Source: Burkholderiales bacterium
GTDB taxonomy: Bacteria; Pseudomonadota; Gammaproteobacteria; Burkholderiales; WYBJ01
Direction: 5' to 3'
DNA length: 64,000 nucleotides
Assembly (NCBI GenBank): GCA_022841915.1
Contig: JALHQN010000014.1
Span: forward strand, 16,319 to 80,318
The position numbers and the translations under genes were made by a program. Below the pieces are notes generated by a model. That model had not been told where the DNA came from, searched no databases, and saw only the letters and a program-made list of their open reading frames with translations. Each line of letters starts with the position of its first letter. Positions within the stretch are counted from its first letter, which is position 1. Of the stretch, positions 56,868-64,000 are shown piece by piece.

Positions 56868-57629
56868 CTAGATCTTGGGCAAACTTCTAGCATAGTGAAG
56901 CAGCTGCGCGTTGGCGGCACTGAAGTACTGCGTCCAGAGCGTCTTGAGCGCCGCCATGTGCTGGGCAGTGTTGCCGCTTGCACCGACCGCGTGCACCCCC
57001 ACCCCCTGGAGGTTCGGCAGCAGCTTCTGCGCCCTGCGCGTGTCGATCAGCTGCTTGATGTAGCCGTCATCGATCGACACCCGCGCGAAGTTCGCCACCG
57101 GGCTCTCCTCCACCATGTCCGAGAGCACCACCAGCACCGTGCGCTGCTTCACGCGGCGCCCCTGCTCGAACAGCGACTCCGTCGCACCGATCGCATCGAG
57201 CAGGTACGTCGCCTTCGCCGGCACCGAACTCTTCGCCCGCAACGCCTGGAAGTCCTCGCTCAGCGCCGCCCGTGCGCGCTTGAGCGTCGCCTCGTCCTCC
57301 AGCCGCCGGTTCACCCGCGCCATCGTCCGGTCCGCGTGCACCAGGAACCTCGAGCCCGGCGTGCTCCCCACCGCCGCCAGCACCACCCGATCCCCCGAGC
57401 GGCTGCTCGCCAGCAGCTCCGAGAACGCCTGCTCGTACAGCCGCCAGTCCTCGGCACCGACCGAGCTGCTCACGTCCACCAGCACCACCGCCAGCCGACC
57501 GCCATCGGCGCTCCCGGTCACCTGGTTCACCAGGTTAGTCAGCCCGGCCTGGCTCGGTGCAGCAAGCGCCAACCCCAGCAGGCCCAACAGCATACGGCGG
57601 CGCATCGGTACGATCGAAGACTTAGACAC
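56868..57629 (-). CDS. Secreted von Willebrand factor A (VWA) domain protein
   Basis: The 253-residue protein starts at a GTG (57629) inside the end of the upstream gene, with GAGGAG 7 bases ahead; ATGs at 57605 and 57593 are alternatives. It has a signal-like segment (RRRMLLGLLGLALAAPSQAG) and a VWA fold with the metal site DVSSS (D52, S54, S56) and a later aspartate in VVLSDMVEES. VWA proteins bind protein partners through a divalent metal. It ends the three-gene operon 58840-56868. Confidence 0.8.
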   Translation of the reverse strand: MSKSSIVPMRRRMLLGLLGLALAAPSQAGLTNLVNQVTGSADGGRLAVVLVDVSSSVGAEDWRLYEQAFSELLASSRSGDRVVLAAVGSTPGSRFLVHADRTMARVNRRLEDEATLKRARAALSEDFQALRAKSSVPAKATYLLDAIGATESLFEQGRRVKQRTVLVVLSDMVEESPVANFARVSIDDGYIKQLIDTRRAQKLLPNLQGVGVHAVGASGNTAQHMAALKTLWTQYFSAANAQLLHYARSLPKI

Positions 57630-58608
57630 GGTGGGACTCCTCGGCAGTCGTGATGAGTTGGTCGATGCTCGGCGGCTCCCGATCGAGCGGGGTGCCCAGA
57701 TCCAGGGGGACGAACACGGCATGGTCGAGCTCGCGGTGCATCCACGACGGGGCCGGCGTCGAGCGCGAGCGCATGTTGTGGTCACGGTACTCGGCCATCT
57801 TCGCCAGGCAATCTTCGCGCACCTTGGTGATGCCGGCCCGTACCTCGCCCAGGGCCTGGTCGTGGCGCGAGGCCAGGGCTGCCCGCTCCTTCCAGATGCC
57901 TTCGAGCTGACGGCGTAGCCGCCCCTTGTCCTTGAGCAACCGCTCGAGCTCGGCATCGGGCGAGTGCATGTTGTAGGTGAACACCACCCCGACGACGAAG
58001 AACAGCAGCTGCAGCCCGACGAAGGCCGCAAAGTTCCAGGCGCTGCCCGCAATACCCGCCTGCGAGACCTTCATCGCCAGATCGTCCATGCGCAGGCCCG
58101 CCAAGCCGAGCATCACCCCCAGCGCGATCGCGAGCACCAGGCCGACCAGGATCCAATCGCGCAGCCCCGCCATGCCCCCGGCGGACTGGCGCACCTTCGC
58201 CCCGACGAACGAGGCCCCCAGCACGTTGAGCACACCGATCGAGGCGGCCACCATCCAGGTTTCGGCCTGGTCCATGTTGAGCAGCCCGAGCGCGCTGTTG
58301 TTCAGCGGCGTCTCCAGCAGCGCGGCCAGCCCCAAAAGAGGCCAGTACAGCCCCCGGGGGTACTTCGGGTGGAAGCCCGCGAAGTCCTTCTCCCGGTGCT
58401 GGCGGTGCATGAAGGCGTATTGGCCCAGGGTATCGCGGAAGGCGTGGTCGAGCCGGTTGACTTGGGCGCGCAGACTCGACGCGCGTCCGGCCCACGTGCG
58501 GGCGTGTTCGGCGGTGTCGATTTCGGCGTGGCGGATCCACTTCGCCTCGATCGGGGCAACGGGGCGAGTGGCCGGGGCGGTGGGCAGGGCGATGACGTTG
58601 CTCGACAT
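57622..58608 (-). CDS. Multi-span membrane protein with coiled coil
   Basis: The 328-residue protein has hydrophobic segments near residues 85-105, 118-135, 150-172 and 190-212 (WPLLGLAALLETPLNN, WILVGLVLAIALGVMLGLAG, AFVGLQLLFFVVGVVF). A charged helical region of about 80 residues follows (LERLLKDKGRLRRQLEGIWK). No known family is recognised. It overlaps the VWA gene by 8 bases and follows the small gene by about 20 bases. It may anchor the VWA protein at the membrane. Confidence 0.78.
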   Translation of the reverse strand: MSSNVIALPTAPATRPVAPIEAKWIRHAEIDTAEHARTWAGRASSLRAQVNRLDHAFRDTLGQYAFMHRQHREKDFAGFHPKYPRGLYWPLLGLAALLETPLNNSALGLLNMDQAETWMVAASIGVLNVLGASFVGAKVRQSAGGMAGLRDWILVGLVLAIALGVMLGLAGLRMDDLAMKVSQAGIAGSAWNFAAFVGLQLLFFVVGVVFTYNMHSPDAELERLLKDKGRLRRQLEGIWKERAALASRHDQALGEVRAGITKVREDCLAKMAEYRDHNMRSRSTPAPSWMHRELDHAVFVPLDLGTPLDREPPSIDQLITTAEESHRV

Positions 58609-58630
58609 GGTGAGGATCTCCTGTATCTGG

Positions 58631-58840
58631 CTACTTCAACGCGGCCGGTTCACGGATTTTGAGCACCTCGGCGCCAGATTGCGCTTCGGGCACCCAAGCA
58701 CCAGCGTCGGTATAGAGCGTGGCTTGGATGAAGTTCGCCTCGCCGGGGTAGTCACGCGCCCCGTCGATCCAACCCACGGTGCCCGCGTAGCGGGCGTAGC
58801 GTCGAGCGAGGAAGCCATTCCAGGCATCGTGCAGTTTCAT
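58631..58840 (-). CDS. Small (69-residue) first gene of the VWA operon
   Basis: The ATG at 58840 is set by AGGGAGGGATG upstream. The product begins LHDAWNGFLARRYARYAGTV and has no membrane segment. It is the promoter-proximal gene of the operon with the coiled-coil membrane protein and the VWA protein. I do not recognise the family. Confidence 0.65.
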   Translation of the reverse strand: MKLHDAWNGFLARRYARYAGTVGWIDGARDYPGEANFIQATLYTDAGAWVPEAQSGAEVLKIREPAALK

Positions 58841-59005
58841 CGTCACATCCCTCCCTGATCGAGGGGAGCACACGCTCCCCAATGCACGTTCAACGCGGAC
58901 GGCGGGGGGATTTTGAGAGGGATCGGCAGAACGAGCGTTTTTGGCTACAAAGCCCCTGAGCGTCAGGCTATCGAAATGGTCTGCGGGTAGGCACCGCCCC
59001 CTGAA

Positions 59006-59455
59006 TTATCTGACCAGGACGCGGGTACTCAGCGGCGGGATGAAGCGCAGCGCGTGAGCCAGACGCTGCGTCATCGTGCTCGCCTCGAAGCGTTCCAGTA
59101 GGCTATGCGGCAAGCGGCTGATTGTCATCGGCGACATGAAGCGTTCGCACACCGATTGCCAGAACCGGGGCGACGGGAAGGTCTCGCGCCACCACCGCCG
59201 CCAACGCGTGGGCGTGCCCGGTGCAATGCGCAGCGGATCGTGTAGCGCCCGCGCCGAGGCACCTTCCGGGGGCGATACCAGCATCAACACTACGGCCAGA
59301 TACACCCGGCGGCCCGCAAAGCGCACCGAGGCCGAGGTCGTGCGCCGCTCGCACCTGCCACAGGTGAAGCTCAGCCGCCGGGAATACTCCCCCCGTACCG
59401 CGAGCGGGCAGCTGCGCGGCTTGCGTGGATAGTTCGCGCCATGAGCACGCCCTCG
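59006..59455 (-). pseudogene. Transposase-like zinc-binding protein remnant
   Basis: The frame is open from 59455 (directly after a TGA) to a stop at 59006. It reads HGANYPRKPRSCP, LSFTCGRCERRTTS and RFAGRRVYLAVVLML, then RWRRWWRETFP. This resembles a widespread hypothetical IS-associated protein with a zinc-ribbon cysteine pair. The conserved start lies immediately after the stop and no plausible start codon exists within the conserved N-terminus, so it is probably decayed. Confidence 0.55.
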
Positions 59456-59686
59456 TCAACCGCGAAGCCGGGTTGCGGCGGCGAGTTCTTCATCGATGTG
59501 GGTAAGGAAACGAAAAAATGCATGCTCTTGAAGAATGGCCTGGCACACTGAGCGGTCTCCTGGCTTGGTAACCGTAGACTCCCCGCGGGGATCTGTTTGA
59601 TCAAGATCGCCACGGGCAATCGCCATCGAGAAAGATGACCGTGCTCACTATCGTTCCAGTATCGGGGTCCGACATGAAACGAGGGG

Positions 59687-59731
59687 TTGTCCTCTGACGC
59701 CGAGCCGGCCCGCCGCCCGTCCGCTTGCAGG
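59687..59731 (-). repeat. Detached WD40-repeat fragment
   Basis: The minus strand encodes LQADGRRAGSASEDN, nearly the same as the LHADGRRAVSASEDK core of the WD40 repeats in the neighbouring gene. It lies outside and downstream of that gene's stop at 59774. It is probably left by recombination between repeats. Confidence 0.6.
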
Positions 59732-59773
59732 TTCCGCCGTGAGTAGCTGCGTCGGTGTCGCGCCGAATCAGCG

Positions 59774-62700
59774 CTACGAAGTGTCCTTCCTGGCAATTAT
59801 TGCCTCCTGGAGCAGGGCCTTACGGAGCCCATCATCGTCAAGGATTATTCTGCGAAATTCCGGTTCCGAGAATAGTTCTCTATGCATAGGGTCCAGATTT
59901 AGGATCTCCAGCTGCTTCTCCTTTACGGTCTTCCACGTGTTCCCATCATCCACTTCCTGCACAGAGCCGTTGAGATCGGAGAGCGCCTCTTTAACCTTGA
60001 GAAAGTGGACGAACCCATCGGCATCTCCGGCAACGACCATCCCTCGGTCATACATGAAGTCACAAGTTGTGATGTTTGCTTCTGCCGAGTACACATGGGT
60101 GATATCTTCTGTAGCCAAATCCCAGAGGCGAACCAGATTGGAAGACGCTGACAATACCCGCCGGCCGCCTGAGTGCAGGTCCAGACAATTGAGGAACCAC
60201 GTCTGATCCATCAGCGTCGCCAAACACGCACCCCCCTCCAACTGCCAGACGCGCAGCGTCCCGTCCTCTGACGAGGATACAACCCGCCGCCCGTCCGCAA
60301 GCAGGACCAAGTCTCGGACAAAATTAGTGTGCTCCGCAAGGGTCGCCAAACACGTCCCGCGCTCCAGATCCCAAATGCACAGCGTCCCATTTACTGAAGC
60401 CGACACCGCCCGGCGTCCGTCCGTATGCAGGACGACGTGAGTGATCGCGCTGTTATGCCCCTCTAGCATTGCAAGACACGTTCCGCGCTCCAGGTCCCAG
60501 ACGCGCAGCGACTTGTCCTCAGACGCCGACACCGCCCGCCGTCCATCCGCGTGCAAGGCAACGTGGGTGACCTTATCGGTATGCCCTGCCAGGACCGCCA
60601 AACACGTCCCGCCCTCCAGGTCCCAGACGCGCAGCGTCCTGTCCCGTGATGCCGACACAGCCCGCCGTCCATCGGCGTGCAGGGCCATGTGGGTGACCCC
60701 GTCGGTATGCCCCGCCAGCGTCGCCACGCACGGCCCGCGCTCCAGGTCCCACACGCGCAGCGTCTTGTCCTCCGACGCCGACACCGCCCGCCGTCCATCC
60801 GCGTGCAGGACCACGTGAGTGACCCGGCCGGTATGCCCCTCGAGCGTCGCCACGCACGTCCCACGCTCCAGGTCCCACACGCGCAGCGTCTTGTCCTCCG
60901 ACGCCGACACCGCCCGCCGTCCATCGGCGTGCAGGGCCACGTGAACGACTCTGCCAGTATGCCCCAGCAGTCGGCGCGACCCCGCCCCCCCGGCCGGCGT
61001 CAGGCTCCCCCACGCGGGCCGCAGCCACGCCCAGTGGGTCCGCTCGTCCAACTGCTTGGCTAAGGTTGCCAACCGCTCGTTACTTAGCTCCGCCAGCCTG
61101 CCCCAAAGCTGCGATGGTAGCAAAGACGGATCTCTCGATAGTGCAGCCACCGATAGCAGCAGGGCATCTGCTAAGAGGTCTATCGCGTCCCTTACCGGTG
61201 GCTCCGCTCCGCGTCGGCCCAGAATTCGATGGAATAGCCGCGCCCAGAGCGCCATTCCTTCCGCCGTCGCCGGTTCCGATCTGGGCGTTAACGCCGCAGC
61301 CTGTATCGCGTACTCCGCTAGGTCGGTGATCGGCAACGGTCGTGCAGCATCCTTCGGATCCGCCCCCAGCGCCGCAACCAGATACTCGTAGTCGAGCAGC
61401 GTGTCGGCGAGTTGCTCGGCCGCTTCGATGCCCTCTGCCGCCAATGCAAGCAGGTGCTGCGGCAAACCCCGCAAGGCCGCGGTGCGGCTGTCTCCTTTAA
61501 GCTCACGCCACCGCGCGTTGCTCCATGCCAACAGCGCATGGACTTCCTGTTGGATGGCCTCGTCCCCCGCGCTTGTGGCCAGTACCTTCAGAATCAACTC
61601 CGGGATCCGGCTGTGTCGAAACACGTAGCGCCGCTCAGAGGTGACCCCCGACTCGACGCACCAGTCCCGCAGCTGCTCCAGGCACGCATCGAGTCCCGCG
61701 CGCTTGATATCTTCCGTGTCCAGCTTCCCGACACGCGGCGGCACTGTCGGGTCCCTTTGCCTTGCCGCGTCCCGTGCCTTCTCAATCAATTGGTCAACGA
61801 TGCGCCGCGTGGGCTGCGTCCCGTGCTGGTGCCACAGCGCCAGCGCCGTCGCCATCACCGGCAGGTAGGCACCGTACTTCTCGGACTGAAGAATATTGTA
61901 CTTGTGTGTCCAGTCGGTCCTCAACATCTCGTCGATACCGCGCGGTAGCTTCGCGTCCAGTTCGCACCAGCGCTCGTAATTCGTTGGCCCGGCCGGATCT
62001 TCCTTTCTGTCGAGCGTCTCCTTGCGGGTAAACCACTCCGCCACGTAGAACGCCCCCTGGCATGCCTCAACCATCCGTTCAACCAACGACTTGATCTCGC
62101 TCGGGTAGGCAGTTTGTGCTTCCACGTACTCGGTGATTCGACGAGTCAGGTACTCGCGTAGATCCTGGCGGTTCGCTTGGTCGAAAGCTACGTCAGCCTC
62201 CGAATCAAGGACGAGCAGGTCAGCGGGATCCCCCAGCGCCTGCCGATGATCCCCGGGCCGCAGGACATCACCAGCGGGCCCCTTCTGGAAGCGGCACCGG
62301 AACTGGCGATTGATCATCCTGAGAAAATGCACCTGTCCAGCGGCATCTCCGGCCACGATCATTTCTCGGTCTGGAACGAACTCGCACGCATTAAACGCCC
62401 CATCGGCCATGAACAAATGGGTTGCCTTTCCAGCGTCCAAATCCCAGACACGAACCGTCCAGTCGGTAGACCCCGACACTGCCTGCCGTCCATCCGCGTG
62501 CAGGGCCACGTGAAGGACCCCGCCGGTATGCCCTTCCTTCGCCGCCACGCACGTCCCGCGCTCCAGGTCCCACACGCGCAGCGTCCTGTCCCATGACGCC
62601 GACACCGCCCGCCGTCCATCCGCGTGCAGGGCCACGTGAGCAACCCCTTGGGTATGCCCTTCCAGGACCGCCACGCACGTCCCACGCTCCAGGTCCCACA

Positions 62701-64000
62701 CGCGCAGCGTCCTGTCCCATGACGCCGACACCGCCCGCCGTCCATCCGCGTGCAGGGCCACGTGAGTGACCCGGCCGGTATGCCCTTCCAGCGCCGCCAA
62801 ACACGTCCCACGCTCCAGGTCCCAGACGCGCAGCGTCCCGTCATCTGACCCCGACACCGCCCGCCGTCCATCGGCGTGCAGGGCCACGTGAGTGACCTCG
62901 CGGGTATGCCCTTCCAGGACCGCCACGCACGTCCCACGCTCCAGGTCCCACACGCGCAGCGTCCTGTTCCATGACGCCGACACCGCCCGCCGTCCATCCG
63001 CGTGCAGGGCCACGTGGGTGACCTTGAAGGTATGCCCTTCCAGCGTCGCCAGACACGTCCCGCGCTTCAGGTCCCACACGCGCAGCGTCCCGTCATCTGA
63101 CGCCGACACCGCCCGCCGACCGTCTGCGTGCAGGACCACGTGAGTGACCCGGCCGGTATGCCCCTCGAGCGTCGCCACGCACGTCCCACGCTCCAAGTCC
63201 CACACGCGCAGCGTCCTGTCCCATGACGCCGACACCGCCCGCCATCCATCGGCGTGCAGGACCACGTGGTCGACCGCGTCTTTATGCCCTTCTGGCGTTG
63301 CCACGGAGGTCCCGCGATCCAGGTCCCACACGCGCAGCGTGTCGTCCCAGGACGCCGACACCGCCCGCCGACCGTCTGCGTGCAGGGCCACGTGAGTGAC
63401 CCGGCCGGTATGCCCCTCGAGCGTCGCCACGCACGTCCCACGCTCCAGGTCCCACACGCGCAGCGTCCTGTTCCATGACGCCGACACCGCCCGCCGTCCA
63501 TCCGCGTGCAGGGCCACGTGGGTGACATTGCCGGTATGCCCTTCCAGCGTCGCCAGACACGTCCCGCGCTCCGGGTCCCACACGCGCAGCGTCCCGTCAT
63601 CTGACGCCGACACCGCCCGCCGTCCATCCGCGTGCAGGGCCACGTGAGTGACCCGGCCGGTATGCCCCTCGAGCGTCGCCACGCACGTCCCACGCTCCAG
63701 GTCCCACACGCGCAGCGTCTTGTCCTCCGACGCCGACACCGCCCGCCGTCCATCCGCGTGCAGGGCCACGTGAGTGACATTGCCGGTATGCCCTTGCAGC
63801 GTCGCCAGACACGTCCCGCGCTCCAGGTCCCACACGCGCAGCGTCTTGTCATCCGACGCCGAAACCGCCCGCCGTCCATCCGCGTGCAGGGCCACGTGAG
63901 TGACATTGCCGGTATGCCCTTGCAGCGTCGCCAGACACGTCCCGCGCTCCAGGTCCCACACGCGCAGCGTCTTGTCATCCGACGCCGAAACCGCCCGCCG
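59774..64000 (-). CDS. Giant two-propeller WD40 protein with STAND-type middle region, N-terminus beyond window
   Basis: At least 1408 residues are visible, open to the right edge. From the N side there are about 12 complete WD40 repeats of 42 residues (core LHADGRRAVSAS, TLRVWDLERGTC) and a degenerate closing blade. A helical region of about 470 residues then resembles the part after the ATPase in STAND/NACHT proteins (REYLTRRITEYVEA, CQGAFYVAEW, LPRGIDEML). Seven more WD40 repeats, a closing blade (VVAGDADGFVHFLKV) and a charged tail follow. No Walker A is seen in the visible part. Such proteins sense ligands and oligomerise, often in defence. Confidence 0.88.
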   Translation of the reverse strand, partial: RRAVSASDDKTLRVWDLERGTCLATLQGHTGNVTHVALHADGRRAVSASDDKTLRVWDLERGTCLATLQGHTGNVTHVALHADGRRAVSASEDKTLRVWDLERGTCVATLEGHTGRVTHVALHADGRRAVSASDDGTLRVWDPERGTCLATLEGHTGNVTHVALHADGRRAVSASWNRTLRVWDLERGTCVATLEGHTGRVTHVALHADGRRAVSASWDDTLRVWDLDRGTSVATPEGHKDAVDHVVLHADGWRAVSASWDRTLRVWDLERGTCVATLEGHTGRVTHVVLHADGRRAVSASDDGTLRVWDLKRGTCLATLEGHTFKVTHVALHADGRRAVSASWNRTLRVWDLERGTCVAVLEGHTREVTHVALHADGRRAVSGSDDGTLRVWDLERGTCLAALEGHTGRVTHVALHADGRRAVSASWDRTLRVWDLERGTCVAVLEGHTQGVAHVALHADGRRAVSASWDRTLRVWDLERGTCVAAKEGHTGGVLHVALHADGRQAVSGSTDWTVRVWDLDAGKATHLFMADGAFNACEFVPDREMIVAGDAAGQVHFLRMINRQFRCRFQKGPAGDVLRPGDHRQALGDPADLLVLDSEADVAFDQANRQDLREYLTRRITEYVEAQTAYPSEIKSLVERMVEACQGAFYVAEWFTRKETLDRKEDPAGPTNYERWCELDAKLPRGIDEMLRTDWTHKYNILQSEKYGAYLPVMATALALWHQHGTQPTRRIVDQLIEKARDAARQRDPTVPPRVGKLDTEDIKRAGLDACLEQLRDWCVESGVTSERRYVFRHSRIPELILKVLATSAGDEAIQQEVHALLAWSNARWRELKGDSRTAALRGLPQHLLALAAEGIEAAEQLADTLLDYEYLVAALGADPKDAARPLPITDLAEYAIQAAALTPRSEPATAEGMALWARLFHRILGRRGAEPPVRDAIDLLADALLLSVAALSRDPSLLPSQLWGRLAELSNERLATLAKQLDERTHWAWLRPAWGSLTPAGGAGSRRLLGHTGRVVHVALHADGRRAVSASEDKTLRVWDLERGTCVATLEGHTGRVTHVVLHADGRRAVSASEDKTLRVWDLERGPCVATLAGHTDGVTHMALHADGRRAVSASRDRTLRVWDLEGGTCLAVLAGHTDKVTHVALHADGRRAVSASEDKSLRVWDLERGTCLAMLEGHNSAITHVVLHTDGRRAVSASVNGTLCIWDLERGTCLATLAEHTNFVRDLVLLADGRRVVSSSEDGTLRVWQLEGGACLATLMDQTWFLNCLDLHSGGRRVLSASSNLVRLWDLATEDITHVYSAEANITTCDFMYDRGMVVAGDADGFVHFLKVKEALSDLNGSVQEVDDGNTWKTVKEKQLEILNLDPMHRELFSEPEFRRIILDDDGLRKALLQEAIIARKDTS
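60150..60965 (-). repeat. Second WD40 coding array, 126-bp units
   Basis: About seven units of 126 bases encode the C-terminal propeller. The first four are close to the consensus and the last three are more diverged (SASVNG, SSSEDG, SASSNL). The repeat unit is the same as in the first array, so the arrays share an origin. Confidence 0.85.
62384..64000 (-). repeat. First WD40 coding array, 126-bp units
   Basis: Twelve full units and one partial unit of 126 bases, almost identical between neighbours. Differences cluster in two small windows: the three codons after GHT (GNV, GRV, DAV, FKV, REV, QGV) and the three before TLRVWD (DDK, EDK, DDG, WNR, WDR). The array continues past the right edge. 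Confidence 0.92.

Noticed and set aside
60150..64000. CRISPR array
   Set aside because: The 126-bp periodic repeats are coding WD40 units without unique spacers of fixed length.

Overview
This GC-rich window looks like a chromosome segment of a betaproteobacterium, most likely of the Burkholderiales or a relative. The evidence is five tripartite-tricarboxylate-type (Bug/TctC) binding proteins, two type III CoA-transferases, a hydantoinase operon, TauD-type dioxygenases, a Fur-boxed DUF2325 operon and five PEP-CTERM proteins. Every assignment was made by reading motifs; no database search was run.

1-16 kb is catabolic. It holds a partial CoA-transferase and a fused CydDC-like ABC exporter. 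A leftward cluster follows: a frameshifted Bug receptor, LeuC-like and LeuD-like dehydratase subunits, a TauD-family dioxygenase and an amidohydrolase. A rightward two-gene operon ends in a UGSC-family selenoprotein: an in-frame TGA is followed by Gly-Ser-Cys and by a SECIS-like hairpin 11 bases later. A second TauD-family dioxygenase, a Bug receptor and a glutathione S-transferase come next.

16-35 kb is mixed. It includes a PEP-CTERM protein and a Fur-boxed operon encoding a ribosomal protein S4 paralogue, a small protein and a DUF2325 protein. It also has a fusion of tRNA-guanine transglycosylase to a MnmC-like methyltransferase, a TSUP permease, an MBL-fold protein, a hydrolase and a cupin. 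It ends with a leftward operon Bug-hyuB-hyuA-Bug followed by a CoA-transferase.

35-50 kb carries a two-component system, a GlcG-like protein coupled to a secreted ankyrin protein, an ECF sigma/anti-sigma pair, and four more PEP-CTERM proteins. Between them lie gene debris: a truncated CopG-type protein, a TonB-receptor tail, a truncated acyltransferase butted against an IS3-family remnant, and possibly an IstB remnant.

50-64 kb is an accessory island that starts at an integrase tail and a 45-base tRNA-Lys(TTT) 3' fragment. It contains an unknown 299-aa protein, a hipBA module with palindromic operators, and a reverse transcriptase preceded by two identical 120-bp structured repeats. It also has an OGFr-domain/macro-domain gene pair, a three-gene VWA/membrane operon, a transposase-like remnant and a very large two-propeller WD40 protein that runs off the right edge. 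The gene content resembles a defence island. The reverse-transcriptase locus, the OGFr-macro pair and the WD40 protein are the best candidates for undescribed systems; the selenoprotein operon and the Tgt-methyltransferase fusion are the best leads elsewhere.
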